The position numbers and the translations under genes were made by a program. Under the pieces are notes generated by a model. The model was not told where the DNA came from. It saw nothing but the letters and a program-made list of their open reading frames with translations, and did no database searches. 64,000 nt of DNA from Lepisosteus oculatus. Taxonomy: Eukaryota; Chordata; Actinopteri; Semionotiformes; Lepisosteidae. Positions 21,982-34,193 of this stretch are shown piece by piece. Location of the stretch: contig NC_090703.1 in assembly GCF_040954835.1 (NCBI RefSeq), positions 20,783,444 through 20,847,443 of the forward strand, written 5' to 3'. The first letter of the stretch is position 1, and the number at the start of each line of letters is the position of its first letter.

Positions 21982-22468
21982 TATACTAGCTGCACAGAAA
22001 TATACACCACTGTCTGCAGCTGTTATTGAGGAAATCTCTAAAACGCCTTTGTTTCTTCCATCTCCTGTTAACATTATTCTGTCTTTAAACTCATCTTCAG
22101 GGTTAGGGTTGTTCAGATTAAGATATCCAAGGTGTTTGAAATCTCCTTTTGTATTTTGTTGGTACCAGTACATGCGGTTATAGCTGTTGATGTTGTGGCT
22201 GCAGCTGAGTTTAGCAGTTTTATTGAGTTTTGTAATGAACAGTGCAGGAGGATCCTGATGAACACTGTTACAGTCTGCTAGTTCTGTAGACAGAAAGAAC
22301 AAACAACCCAAGTTATAAAGTAGCTGCACATAAGCAAAGGAAAGAGATTGTGAAAATATGTTAATCTACAATGTATTATGGTTTATTCAAAACTCAGTTT
22401 TAGGGAGATTTGTACATACCTGTAAGCCAGTGCAGTAACACTGAGACCAAAATGAGTCCTCTGAGCAT
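21982..22468 (-). CDS. V12: T-cell receptor V gene, family B, heptamer mismatch
   Basis: The leader exon (22420-22468, MLRGLILVSVLLHWLT) and V exon (21982-22283, acceptor TGTCTACAG) give 117 residues. The domain starts LADCNSVHQDPPALFITKL, with an extra Cys near the N terminus. It has LSCSHN, MYWYQQ, HLGYLNLNNPNPEDEF and SGVYFCAASI. The RSS at 21944-21981 has a consensus nonamer and 22-nt spacer, but the heptamer is CACAGTT. A promoter motif TGGGAAGTGACATCA lies at 22546-22560. It is the first gene of the repeated B-C-D-C cassette. Confidence 0.87.
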
Positions 22469-22599
22469 CTTGACCTCTCAGTGCTGGAGAGAGAAGAGCA
22501 GCAGCAGCCCTGACCTGGACTGAGGGCGCTCAGTGAGAGGGGGAATGGGAAGTGACATCACAGACAATTACAGTGCCAAACAATGACTTGTCAGTCTAG

Positions 22600-23310
22600 A
22601 ACTAATGTCATAGCAATCTACAGACTGGAGTATTCTTTTAAAAAAGCTTCCTATCATGCTCTGATGTTTGATTCTCAAGGGGACAGATGCTTCTTATTCT
22701 TAAAGTTGCTACATCTCTGTGAGAATATAGGAACTCCAGTTTAGTAACAATGCCACCTGGTTGGAATGCAGACCTCACTGCATAATCAGCCATAGTGTCA
22801 CTAATGTGTTCTACAAGTTAGCATTCAGCATGCATTAGGAGATATGGACAGCATAATCATTGTTTTGACTCCACCTGCACCACGTTATGCATGTTTTGAG
22901 AAAACAAGCAGCTGTCCCTGGGTGTAGAGTCATTTCTTTTGCCCAGGAAAATATGAATGAATAAAAAATCACTACAATTTAATTAAGGTCATTAACTGAA
23001 TACAGGTACTGAAGGTACTATGTAATTTTTGAATGTTTAGAGTATTTTGTTACTATGTTTCAGGGATAGTTAAATACTACCAGTTTCTCCAGTAACTGGA
23101 CCAGTTACTCCTGGTTCCAGCTCCTTTATCATAAAAGATCCTGTGGAGCTTCCAATCCATTCCAGTGCAAGGCTTAGATACTGCTTGCTGTTCAATTCTA
23201 TGATTGATCAAATTATGTTCTTAGAAATCCATATGTACGGTTTTTCACCATTCTTTGTGTTGTAGCCTCCCCTACAGATCAAGATGAGTTACTGTACTCT
23301 TGACAGGAAG
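22600..23310. other. V12-V13 spacer with a possible V framework-3 relic
   Basis: About 23,100-23,205 (ctcctggttccagctcc, then ataaaagatcc) resembles the framework-3 end of family C V exons (compare 23,390-23,430), without an open frame or RSS. It would be a fragment of a dead V gene. The rest shows nothing recognisable. Confidence 0.4.
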
Positions 23311-23357
23311 CAGTTTTTGGTTTTTGACAAGCTGTGCAGCAGCTCTGCATCACTGTG

Positions 23358-24043
23358 TTTGCCAGCTGCACAGAAGTATGTGGCAGTGTCTCCTGGTTCC
23401 AGATTCTTCACTGTGAAAGATCCCTTTTGAGCTTCAGACTTTTTAACGTCATATTTCTCTTTACTGAATTTTCCAAAGTCAGGATCACCACCAACAAAAG
23501 AGTAGACTATGAGTTGAATTTTCTCCCCATGCAACTGACGGAACCAGTACATAGTACTATAATCAGCACCCCCCTGGTGTTCACAGCGTATCTCTGCTGA
23601 CTCCCCTGTCTTGTTCCAGGCAATGGAGGGGGTCTGGGAGACACTGATCTTTTGACAGTTACCTGCTGAAACAAAAATCAAAGACTTGTAAAACTGCACA
23701 AGGTTTTGCAAACACTACTTTGACCAGTACATACTGTACAAATTCAGCCAGAATGCATACACATTCACCCAATAAAATTGAAGTGTTCCTTGGATGGCAA
23801 AGTTTTTTTTAATATGAGCTATTTTGCCATTTTCTCCTCCTCAGTGGCAAAGCCCTCTTGCTGTCTGCAAGGGCTGCATTTTGACCCACCAAAAGCTTAA
23901 TTTGACTCCTCTAATTGAGGACAAAAATGTATTGCCTTTCAAATTGAAATATTAGGATTCCTCCATTTAGAAAATAATTACAAGACAGCAGGTTTACTTG
24001 ATAAGATGTGTAAGAGAAGGAAGAAGGCCAGAAAAGATCTCAT
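23358..24043 (-). CDS. V13: T-cell receptor V gene, family C, intact
   Basis: The leader exon (23998-24043, MRSFLAFFLLLHILS) and V exon (23358-23665) give 118 residues. The acceptor is a tandem TTTCAGCAG; I use the first AG because V19 and V23 use the homologous site, and the second would drop one codon (end 23662). The domain has GNCQKISVSQTPSIAWNKTG, IRCEHQG, MYWFRQLHGEKIQLIVYS and DTATYFCAAGK. The RSS at 23319-23357 has a 23-nt spacer and nonamer TCAAAAACC. The promoter motif CAGGAAGTGACACAA lies at 24137-24151. Confidence 0.88.
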
Positions 24044-24795
24044 CTCTCCTGTGTGGTCTGGCGGTTCACTGCACCAATAAAGATGAGCACTTTCAGAGTC
24101 TTTCAGTGCCTGCATTTTTATTGGCAGAGATCTGCACAGGAAGTGACACAACAGGAGGAAAGCATTTTGGGAGTAGAATGTTTGAGAGTTGATAAGCCCA
24201 CCAGATAACATACAAACAAGGCAGGATACAAACAAGAAAAGGCCATTCAGCCTAACTTCACATCTTAATAAAGAACAATAATCTTTATTAAGCACCTCTG
24301 AATTACTTGTGTTCTTACTGGCCACAGGAAGAGATGCCAAAGAAATGGAGAAGGCGTTTCTTCAAGAATGCTGGAACAGTTCAGGGGGATGAGGCAAATT
24401 GTCATGGAGGAATTCAGAGAACTTTGCACATGACATGTCTGTAGACTAACAGTGTTTTTTCGTGTTACAAACTGAGCTAATTTCTCTAGCAATAAAAGAC
24501 AATTGTATGTTAAATTCTGTCATATGTTTTTAAGCAAAAACCTTATTGGCATATTGGTAGTCTCAGAAGAATGCCCGCCACAAGTCAAAGTAAGCAACAC
24601 CACCAAACCACTAAGATAACGACTGCTTGGGGAACAGAAACTCCTAGTTCAGATAATCATTTATTTTCTCTCATAACACCAAAATTATATGACTTTTATG
24701 TTTTGTTATAATAACAGCCCTGAGGCTGTGGTTGCAGGTGCATATTGACATGGATCTGTTTTTGTCTGGGCTCCACATACAACCAGCTTATTGTG

Positions 24796-25325
24796 TTTCC
24801 TGCTTTGCACAGAAGTACACAGCACTGTCAGCAGACTTCAGCTCCTGCACAGTCAGGTACAAAGATGAATCTTTCCGCTCTGACAAGAATCTTCCTTCAA
24901 ACTCTGGACCCATTGTTTTCAGTTGAACATAATAATGCACTATGAGCTCCAGATGTTGTCCAGGCAGCTGACGGTACCAGTACATTCCATTGTAGCTGGT
25001 GCCTTTCTGAGAGCAGTTCAGAGTCACATTGTGTCCTTCTTCAATCATGACATTGGGAGACTGGTCAACTGCTAGACCTGAGGAGGAAAAACAGTTTCAG
25101 AACATGACCTAAAATTATTTGGAGCACTTTCCTTTCTACATAGACTTAGTCCAACATAAAACTTTGCATAAACTGCTGGACAGTCCATAAATGATATTTG
25201 GAAATATTTTAGCATTGCAGCTACAGTATCAACCGGCATTTCACTGTGCCCTGGAAGAAAAACTTTAGTTCCAACGATTCGAAATGGAAAGGCGGTCAGA
25301 TGGACAGGAGCAGAGCGAGAGACAT
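24796..25325 (-). pseudogene. V14: family D V gene with broken leader and poor heptamer
   Basis: The V exon (24796-25077, acceptor CCTCCTCAG) is open: GLAVDQSPNVMIEE, LNCSQKG, MYWYRQLPGQHLELIVHYY and DSAVYFCAKQE. The leader start ATG at 25323-25325 reads MSLALLLSI and then hits a stop. Compared with V20, about 70 bp that hold the leader end and its GTACAG donor are deleted (junction near 25,315). The heptamer is CACAATA, two mismatches, with a 23-nt spacer and nonamer ACAAAAACA (24757-24795). Two independent defects make function unlikely. A promoter motif CAGGAAGTGATGCAG remains at 25405-25419. Confidence 0.75.
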
Positions 25326-25887
25326 ATTCCTCAGAGGAGAGGAGTGAAGTTCTCATCAACATCTAGAGGGACAGCAACTGCTGCAGCCTGTTGCAGGCTC
25401 TGTTCAGGAAGTGATGCAGCATAGTGATCTGTGAGGTAATGAACAGCGACAGAACTGGGGGAATAGAAAGGGGAATGATGAAGAACTATCCAGTTTCACA
25501 AGTACTTAACTTTGCATTTCTCAACTGTCATATTACTAAATCAACAGGGAAATTTAATGACTCTAAGAAACACATCAAAATGCAGACATCAACATTTGTG
25601 AAACAATACATTATAGTACAACTTCTAAATGTTAACAGTTTGGAACAAATCAATTGCCAAGATTTGCTTTATTTTTTACTGTAAGTTAAAATCCCTGGCT
25701 TCTTCAGGACATAACTCTTTTTAATTCTCTGGAGTGTTGGTTTTGTACTAATACAAATATTCACTATTTCTTGTGTTGTGTCTCCCCCTACAGGAGATAC
25801 AACACACACCCTACTGTACATCCCTGCAGTGAAATGCAGTAGGGCAGGAGTTTTTGACAACCTGTACAGCAGCTCTGCATCACTGTG

Positions 25888-26540
25888 TTGGCTAACTGCA
25901 CAGAAGTATGTGGCGCTGTCTCCTGGCTCCAGATTCTTCACTGAGAAAGATCCTGTTTGAGCTGCAGGCTTTTTAACACCATATTTCTCTTTACTGAATT
26001 CTCCAAAGTCAGGGTCAGCACCAACAGCAGAGTAGACAATGAGATGAGTTCTCTCTCCTGGGAGCTGACGGAACCAGTACATAGCATTATACTCGACACC
26101 CTCCTTGTGTGCACAGTGTATCTCTGTAGATTCCCCTGTATTGTTCCATAGAATGGTGGGGGTCTGGGAGACATCGATCCTCTTACAGTTACCTGCCAAA
26201 AAATAAAAAAGGGGTTAAACATTTGGAATGGAAAAACTGAACAATGTATCTGGAGCCCAATGGAGGCAGCAGTTGTTTTGTTGGATTAGATTAAACATGT
26301 TGTGTTAGTGGAGACAGTGTACACTATAAGTCTGTATCATGTTGAGCAGTTTCCCATTGAAATATTAAAATGTACTGTACATTAACAGTTATATTAATAA
26401 AGACAGATTTGTCCATCATATTTGTGTAACCTTGCTCCTAATATTTAGAGATTGTTTCAAATCAGACACAGATAACAGACAAAAATCAGGTTACTTGTTA
26501 AAATGTGTAAGAGGAGGAAAAAAGTTACAGATTGCCTCAT
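25888..26540 (-). CDS. V15: T-cell receptor V gene, family C, intact
   Basis: The leader exon (26495-26540, MRQSVTFFLLLHILT, donor GTAACC) and V exon (25888-26192, acceptor TTTTGGCAG) give 117 residues. The domain has GNCKRIDVSQTPTILWNNTG, IHCAHKE, MYWFRQLPGERTHLIVYS and DSATYFCAVSQ. Unlike its relatives the end is CAVSQ, as in family A genes. The RSS at 25849-25887 has heptamer CACAGTG, 23-nt spacer and nonamer TCAAAAACT. The promoter motif CAGGAAATGACATTT lies at 26624-26638. Confidence 0.88.
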
Positions 26541-26659
26541 ATCTCTTGGGTCACAGTCTTGTGCTTCAGTCCACTGACACAGAAGAACTTTTTGAGAGTT
26601 CTCAGAGCATCCTGGTTCAAAAACAGGAAATGACATTTCAATGAGCAGTATAAAAAACA

Positions 26660-27350
26660 TCAGAAGAAAATTACATACAAAAGGACAGCTACAAATGTGC
26701 AGTGCCTTTCAAAAGTGTTTTAGCTTTATCCCTGAGTTGTTTTGAAAGCTGCTTAGTCCTCATGTTTGAAAGTTTGCTTGAAATTCACAATGTGACTGAG
26801 GAACCTTACAGAGGCAGGTGTATATATTCTGATCTATTGTGAACTATAATTTTTGCACATAGAGGGTAATCAACTAATTGTGTGACTTGTAAAATAGGAA
26901 ACCAAAATGTGTTCTCCTGGACTCATTTAGATTTGCTATTGCAAATGGGGTGCATACTAATGCAATAAACATATTTCAGTTTTTCATTTGTCTTTGTAAT
27001 TCTTTTCACCCAAACAAATGTTCATTTTGAGCTTGCACGTTAAATAATTATTTATTAATATTATTCCCATTAAAAATGTCTATAATTGTTTAATTTGTAA
27101 TTCAACAAAATGAAATATCTTTGGAAAAGCTTAATATTTCTGCAAGCTGCAGTAGAATCTTGGGAAGCTGTTACTTTGTTAATGTAACCATGTGCCAAAC
27201 ATTTTTAGACCTACTATTTTCTGAAGCATCTGCCAAGGTTGTAGTCTACTGGGTACTGAATATTTCTTGTGCTGTATTTAACTGCTCTCGCCCAGCCCCC
27301 AGGCCCATAGCAGAGAGAACTTTCTGATGGTATTCAATGGCCAAGGACTC
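26660..27350. other. V15-V16 spacer, no gene seen
   Basis: AT-rich sequence without recognised repeats or V relics. A 68-codon plus-strand frame at 27,121-27,327 has no supporting feature. Confidence 0.45.
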
Positions 27351-27359
27351 ACTCATGAA

Positions 27360-27723
27360 CTATGCTTTACCAAGGCAGCTCTTCATAGCTGCACAGAAAT
27401 ACTAAACATGCCACTGTGTCAAGGATCAAAGATTATTTTTTTCTTCTCCAGAACAAATTTATTTTGAGGTTTGTCTTCAAGGTTTCAGCATTCAAATTAA
27501 GATATTCCATTAGTAGAAAACATCCCTTTCCCCCATGCTGTTACCAGTACGTGGTGCAGTTTATTTGTCCATAATAAAAGCAGGAGTAGACAGTTGAATA
27601 CTGTTGCTGTCTGAGGGACCTAGAGATAATTTTCGTTAAGCCTCTTAGAAAAAGTGTTGTGCAACTCTTTTTGAATCTCAGTGCAGACACATGGTGACTG
27701 CAATGAAACCTCTTGCCATCTTG
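27360..27723 (-). pseudogene. V16: degenerate V pseudogene
   Basis: In reverse the leader at about 27,680-27,723 still reads MARGFIAVT before decay and a stop. The V part (about 27,360-27,660) keeps a YW.QHGGKGMF framework-2 remnant and a YFCAA-like end, but stops and indels break every frame, and no RSS follows the end. The 5' flank (gtagcacagcagccctgacctg) is of family A/B type, and the leader and framework 2 fit an old A/B gene. It sits between V15 and V17 and is much older than its neighbours. Confidence 0.7.
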
Positions 27724-27759
27724 ACCGGAGAGTGAAAAGTAGCACAGCAGCCCTGACCT

Positions 27760-28290
27760 GAACAGAGGACTGTGAATGGGAGGGGAGACAAAAAGTGATG
27801 TCACAGCAGGTGAGAATGTCAAAATCAACCAGTCAGCATAGAGCAGTGTCTCAGATAAGAGAGGCATTGGGTTTCATTGCTTTTTCATCCAGCAGTCCAC
27901 ATGCTGGATACTGTTCTGACAGAAACACCTTATATTTCCCAACACCCTCAGTGTATACACTGTGTCTCTCTTCACATAGATACACTGGTACACTAGTGTT
28001 CCTCGAACTCCCTCATTTGTCAACAATAGCCTTTACTTCTAAGGCTCAGTTTTTAACTTGATACAAAACGTTCTTCCTAGGTTCTCCCACAATAGAGATA
28101 TTGTGACTGCTACCCATGTCATATTGGAGATTTTTCTTTTTGCTTGGTCACAGGAAAGAAATCTGATTTTCTAACTGTTTGCAATTGGAGTTAATTTAAG
28201 TTCATATTTTAGGTTTCTGGTATTTCTGGAGTTGTATCTCCCTCTATAGGACAATTGTTTCATTACATCCCTGCACTGAAATGCGGTAGG
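27760..28290. other. V16-V17 spacer, no gene seen
   Basis: It carries the V16 5' flank (including aaaagtgatgtcac near 27,790, a CRE-like site) and AT-rich sequence. No other feature is recognised. Confidence 0.4.
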
Positions 28291-28337
28291 GCAGAAGGAG
28301 TTTTTGACAAGCTGTGCAGCAGCTCTGCATCACTGTG

Positions 28338-28918
28338 TTTCCCAGCTGCACAGAAGTATGTGGCGCTGTCTCCTGGTTCCAGATTCTTCACTGAGAAAGA
28401 TCCCTTTTGAGCTTCAGACTTATTAACTTCATATTTCTCTTTACTGAACTCTCCAAAGTCAGGGTCACCACCAACAACAGAGTAGACTATGAGCTGCATT
28501 CTCTCTCCTGGACGCTGATGGAACCAGTACATAGCAGTGTAGGTGACGTCCAGCTTGTGTTCACAGTGCATCTCTGCAGACTCCCCTGATTTTTTCCAGA
28601 GGATTGGGGTCTGCAAAACTTTATTTACCTCACAGTGACCTGCTAAAACAATAACAAAGCAGATCAATTCTACCTTAGCCCATGTCCTACCTCTGTCAAA
28701 AGTACAGATAGGGCACACTAAAGGTAAGGTTATTTGTAAATCTCAAATTATTGTCATGCAATAACAAAATTCAATTTGTTTAAATAAAATAAAATTTAGA
28801 TATTAAATGAATTCCACATATAACAAGGTTGCAGTTATACCATATTACAATGAAATTCAAACATAGGCTTACTTTTTAAAATGTGTAAGAGAAGAAACAA
28901 ATTCAGAAACCATCTCAT
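28338..28918 (-). CDS. V17: T-cell receptor V gene, family C, intact
   Basis: The leader exon (28873-28918, MRWFLNLFLLLHILK, first of two close ATGs) and V exon (28338-28642, acceptor GTTTTAG) give 117 residues. The domain has GHCEVNKVLQTPILWKKSG, MHCEHKL, MYWFHQRPGERMQLIVYS and DSATYFCAAGK. Framework 2 reads WFHQR instead of the usual WFRQL. The RSS at 28299-28337 has a 23-nt spacer and nonamer TCAAAAACT. The promoter motif CAGGAAATGACATGG lies at 29003-29017. V17 is the closest relative of V21, with which it shares leader and flank. Confidence 0.88.
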
Positions 28919-29049
28919 CTCTCCTGGTCTCAGTCTCAGTGACACAGAAGAAAGTTTAAAGAGTCTGTCACTGGTTGTATTATGATTAGCAGGAACTCCG
29001 TGCAGGAAATGACATGGTCACAGATACTCTAGGCATCAAATTAAAAGTT

Positions 29050-30590
29050 CCAAGAATCATAAATAAAGGTCTACAAGAACATTTGGAAAAAGAATGGTGA
29101 TATATCTTCAGAACCTAATGCTTATTTTAAAAAGATTGATGCAAGTGTATTTGAGCTCTATTTAAAGAATTTTAGACACTTTCTTAAAGATCTGTTTCCT
29201 AAGACCAATAATGAATGTCAAAGATATCTTGTGTTTGATCACATCCTACAGGTCTGTAGGTCTGTACTGACAAATGCTTTTAAAAGTTGTTTTATATTTT
29301 AAATGTGCCATCTGTGTAGCCACCTTGACACTTTTAGTGGGGCCCCCATGGTTGTTTTTGCGTGCTAGGTGTTATGGGAGTCCACATTAGCAGGCTTTTG
29401 CTTCTCTAAGAGGCTCTCACAAAGCTTTCACAGCATTCCTTATCCCATTCTCAGATTGTACTCGGGCATGTGGGTCAATAAGCAGTCTTTTGTGTAACAC
29501 TAGTCATCTAAAGTAACACTACTACAACTAGTGTGTAATACTAGTCATCACTGAAATCTCCAAAAACAGGCTCACCACTAGAGAATACACTATGAATTCC
29601 CAGTCCTGGGTGTGACTGGACCAATACTCCAACAGACAACCTGCTACGGTGAAAGGATTACGTGAGATTTAAGAAACATCTCAAACCAATGCAAATAAGT
29701 GATATCTTGTGAAGAGGCCTAATCTCCTGTTCCATGTGAATGACAGGGTGAGACTAAACAACACAGACTTTCCACAGCAAGGAAAAGCCAGAAAGATGGC
29801 CTTAATCTGGATATGGAAGTCATTGTCAGAACAGTCCAACACCTGAACTCTCAGACTGTTTTAAGATTAATAGAAGTAACCCAAATCTTTGAAGTAGTAG
29901 CATCTATTTATTTGTTGTTAATTATTACCTGAATAAATGCCAAAAGCATGAGGCAGGATTATCACTCTCTATTAAAGGGTCCATTTCATTGGCAAGTTTA
30001 TAGTTGTACTTAAGGTCAGATAGTCTTTTAGTGATAGTTAGGAGATGTTTAAACAATGACATTATTTTCACTGTTGCAGAATATTCAATTCAATTCAATT
30101 CAGTTCAACTTTATTGTCATTATACTTACACAGGTGCATAGTATAATGAAAAGTGCTTCTCATTAGTCACTCAGGTGCAGTATATAAATAGGACAGAAGA
30201 TAAGACAATAGACAGTAACACAACAACAATAACAGTAAAGTGTAATAACATAACGTAATCAAAACTGTGCAAAATCTGCAAACAGAGAAAATATAACAGG
30301 ACAAAAACAGTGCAAGGTAATTCGGGGAACAGTGCAAAATAGTATGGTGATTAATAAATATTACAACTAATACAGTTTTACTGAGGGGATAGTACAATTT
30401 CGGCTTACATGTCGTGTGTGTAGTGTTGGAGTACAGTCCTTGTGGGTATAGGAAGAAGTTAGGAGAGATCATAGTTATGATCGATGTTATGATAGCTAGT
30501 GCTGTTACACTTTCTGAAGTCCCACAGAGACAAAATACCTTGAGGCAGAGGGAGAGCTGATGTGTTCTACTGATCTCATTGGTGAGGCTG
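29050..30590. repeat. V17-V18 spacer: V relic, shared duplication, dispersed repeat
   Basis: About 29,300-29,490 and 29,940-30,060 match 36,330-36,540 and 36,560-36,690, showing that V17-V18 and V21-V22 are copies of one unit. About 29,545-29,640 (ctccaaaaacaggctcacc, then gactggaccaatac) is a relic of a family C V exon around CDR2/framework 2. About 30,087-30,475 is a dispersed fish repeat starting with TTCAATTCAATTCAATTC and tttattgtcatt, related to 52,163-52,500. Confidence 0.6.
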
Positions 30591-30639
30591 TGGCTCAGAA
30601 GGGTTTTTGTAAAGGAAAGAGATGATCTGCAGCACTGTG

Positions 30640-31092
30640 TCTACTAGCTGCACAGAAATATACACCACTGTCTGCAGCTGTTATTGAGGAAATCTCTAAA
30701 GCGCCTTTGTTTCTTCCATCTCCTGTTAAGGTGATTCTGTCTTTAAACTCATCTTCAGGGTTAGGGAAGTTCATATTAAGATATCCAAGCTGTGTGAAAT
30801 CTCCTTTTGCTTTTTGCAGGTACCAGTACATGCGTTCATAGCTTTTTATATTGTGGCTGCAGCTGAGTTTAGCAGTTATATTGAGTTTTGTAATGAACAG
30901 TGCAGGAGGATCCTGGTGAACACTGTTACAGTCTGCCAGACCTGTGGACAGAGAGAACAAATAACCCAAGTTAGAGCAGCACATAAGCAAAGGAAAGAGA
31001 TGAGTAAAGTATGTTAATCCTGATTGAAGTATTGTACACATACCTATGAGCCAGTGCAGTAAGACAGTGACCCCAGTGAAAACTCTGAGCAT
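30640..31092 (-). CDS. V18: T-cell receptor V gene, family B, intact; stop-free intron
   Basis: The leader exon (31044-31092, MLRVFTGVTVLLHWLI, donor GTATGT) and V exon (30640-30941, acceptor CTGTCCACAG) give 117 residues. The domain has LADCNSVHQDPPALFITKL, LSCSHN, MYWYLQ (Leu for the usual Gln/Arg), PEDEF and SGVYFCAASR. The RSS at 30602-30639 is consensus with a 22-nt spacer. The intron is exactly 102 nt and has no stop in the leader frame, so unspliced RNA would also be open. The promoter motif CAGGAAGTGACAGAG lies at 31172-31186. Confidence 0.88.
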
Positions 31093-31269
31093 CTTGACTC
31101 CTCAGTGCTGGAGAGAGGAGAGCAGCACAGCAGCCCTGATCTGGACTGTGGGCCCTGAGTGGGGGGTGGGGCAGGAAGTGACAGAGCAGCCAGCCGAAAA
31201 CTGTTTTTCATCACAACTTATTAGATTCTTTCTGCATTCTGTCAGAAATGTTCCCGTTACTTCCTGACA

Positions 31270-32390
31270 TGTTCTGGTGCCCTTGAAATCTTTGTTTCCA
31301 ACACTAGAATGTAAAGTTGTTCTCCAATGAAGCAAAACAAAAATGAAATTCTATTAAAAGTTTGGTATACTTAAAAATATTGTATTATTGATATACTATT
31401 TAAAAAGCTGTGTCATGCCACTATGCTAAAGGATTTTAGTTTTTTCTGGTAATGAAAAACATATCCATTTGAATATGATGAACAGTAAACTTGTTAGCCC
31501 AGAAAATTGCTTCTTGTTTAGTATCACTTTATTCTTCAAAAGGAACAACGCAGGGGAATGTGGAAAGTTCAGGAGATCTTTTGGAAAGGTCATGACACAA
31601 TAGTGAAGCTTCCAGTCACAGATGTGGGTTTACCTTAGAAAATGTCTTAAATATGCAGTTACTGAAGCAGGCAGACAGGGCAAGAAAAGAAAAAGAAAAA
31701 GAAAGTGTCGTGCATCCAAATACAGTATTTTAGATTTGAAAGATGGTGCTGCCACTGACACCTGAAGCTCATCAGCTGAAGCTGGAGTTTAAACTTGAGT
31801 AGTCAAATGCTTGTTGAGTCAGTCAGCTCTTGACCGCTCTCGACTGCTCTCGTTGCTCTAACTACAATTCCTGTGCATTGAATACTTCCAGCTCAGCTCC
31901 ATCCTTAGCGAGGATACCTGCTGGTCTCCCACAAGGGACATCTGAATGGTCTCCTTAGTCTCTGGGGGAGTCTACTACAGCTCTGCTGTAATTGTCATGT
32001 CAAATACCCAAGATTGTACAAGAAAAGACGTTTAGCAGCACCATCATTAGACAGACAGCTAGATGTCAGAGACCAGAACTCACCTCTTCTGAAATACCTG
32101 TCAAAGTATTGGTGTAACTGAGATGTTGAAGTTAACACTTAATACCATTATAGGCCACAGTCCTTTATTTGGCTATGGAACATATGAATTGAGTAATTAG
32201 TACAGTAGTCAAAGATGTTAAAAAAAAAACTCAGAAGGAAAAGTGTTCCTTTCCACTGTTTAACTGTTTAAAAGACTTGAGCAGGTTTTTACCACTCAGT
32301 GTTTAGGTTTTTCACCATTTCTTGTGTTGTAGCCTCCCCTACAGATCAAGATGAGTTACTGTACTCTTGACAGCAAACAGTACAGACTTC
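31270..32390. other. V18-V19 spacer, no gene seen
   Basis: About 31,980-32,130 matches 38,510-38,650 after V22, again showing the cassette duplication. The copy here lacks most of the LINE fragment present there. The rest is AT-rich with no recognised feature. Confidence 0.5.
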
Positions 32391-32443
32391 AGTATGGCAG
32401 GAGGAGTTTTTGACAAGCTGTGCAGCAGCTCTGCATCACTGTG

Positions 32444-33072
32444 TTTGCCAGCTGCACAGAAATATGTGGTGCTGTCTCCTGGTTCCAGATTCTTCACTGT
32501 GAAAGATCCTTTTTGAGCTTCAGGCTTTTTAACGTCATATTTCTCTGTACTGAATTCTCCAAAGTCAGGGTCAATACCAACAGCAGAGTAGACTATGAGC
32601 TGAATTCTCTCTCCTGGGAGCTGACGGAACCAGTACATAGCATTGTAGGTAACACCCCCCTGGTGTTCACAGTGCATCGATACTGACTCTCCTGTATTGT
32701 TCCAGAGAATGAGTGGGGTCTGGGAGACATGGAGTTCTTGACCACGACCAGCTGAAAGAGAATAAAAGAGCTAATGTGAGAAGAGAAATAAAAACTCCCT
32801 AATATTGCTTCCCTTGCAAAAATTTAGAACTAGTCCTTATATTCTAAGCCAGAAAACAATTGAAACAATCCATTTAAGAACATAGATTTCTTTTCAACCA
32901 AAAATACCTGTTCCAACATTTTTAAGTCAAAGCCATTTTAACTATTTTAGAAGATTGCTTGTTCCACAAAACAAGTGTATACTTTCTCTTAAAAACTGAA
33001 GAACAAATAAAAGTCAGGAAGTTTACTTGTTATAATGTGTAAGAGAAGAAGAGAAGCCAGAGAATATCTCAT
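32444..33072 (-). CDS. V19: T-cell receptor V gene, family C, intact
   Basis: The leader exon (33027-33072, MRYSLASLLLLHIIT) and V exon (32444-32751, acceptor TCTCTTTCAG) give 118 residues. The domain has GRGQELHVSQTPLILWNNTG, MHCEHQG, MYWFRQLPGERIQLIVYS and DSTTYFCAAGK. CDR2 is AVGIDPDFGEF. The RSS at 32405-32443 has heptamer CACAGTG, 23-nt spacer and nonamer TCAAAAACT. The promoter motif CAGGAAGTGACACAG lies at 33170-33184. V23 is its near-identical copy 6.65 kb away, including the intron and flank. Confidence 0.9.
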
Positions 33073-33239
33073 CTCTAGTATGAAGTCCAACGACTTATTC
33101 TACTGACACAGACAATGAGCACCTTCAGAGTCAACCAGCGTCTTCTTCCTGATCGGTAGGAGCTCTGTACAGGAAGTGACACAGACAGTATGTCAAAGAA
33201 GGAGGATGTCCGGGAGTAAGGGAGTGGGATGTTTAATTG

Positions 33240-34150
33240 ATATACGCTCACTGTATCAAGAACCTAAAACAAGTTACAAAACAGGAGAAGACCATTCAAC
33301 TCAGTAAATCTACCACAGGGCTGCATCTATCATATAAATTGGTCAGGAAATCACTTTCCCATATTCAGAAGATGTACCAATGACTGCAGAAATGGAGTTT
33401 ATAACGAACGTTAGGGAGGGATGACAACCAAGTTCAGTCAGACTTGGCTGTCAGTAATAAGCAAGCATTTCTGATGTCATTTCCTCACCTATAACACTGT
33501 AAATACTGTACGTGATTCCCTTCTCTCCCTCGCATACATTTTTTGCCTCACACCCACCCCATCTCCACCTCTGCAGCTGCCCCTTGGTCACTCCTCACTC
33601 TGCATGGGGGTCCTACTGTATGGCCAGGAGGTTAGCCCTCAGCCATGTGTGGTTGACTACATACTCCATACTCCTTTCAGGACACTTGATTCTTGGGTGT
33701 TGTTTTTTCTAATGAATTGAATATGGGATTTCTTTAAAATGTCTTTTAAAGATCCATATTAATTGTGGAGGGAAAATAAAAGTTATTGGACACCAAGAGG
33801 ATGGTTACTTGTCTGTCTGTATCTGCTCTGTCTCTGGAATGTTTTCCTCCATTATATTATACTGTATATCAAACCAAGTCTGAAACAACTGAATGTGTCA
33901 TGCAGTCAGCCATGTAACAGCTAGTGTCAAACAATATTCAGAGTGTTGCCAATTTAAGTGTGTCTGCAGTCAATTACAACAACACAAAACTGTCAGACAG
34001 CAGCTGGTTTGAGGGAAGAAAATGGATCTTGGATATAGTAAATTTATTTTAATTCTGATAACTTTAAAAATCACATGTGGTGTTGGAATTTGAAATGTTA
34101 AAAATAACTCTGTGGATGGTGCTACATGTGCAAAAATACAGTTTGGCATT
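33240..34150. other. V19-V20 spacer, no gene seen
   Basis: AT-rich sequence partly collinear with 39,890-40,340. It holds no recognised repeat or V relic. Confidence 0.45.
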
Positions 34151-34193
34151 GATCTGTTTTTGTCTGGGCTCCACATGCAGCCAGCTCACTGTG

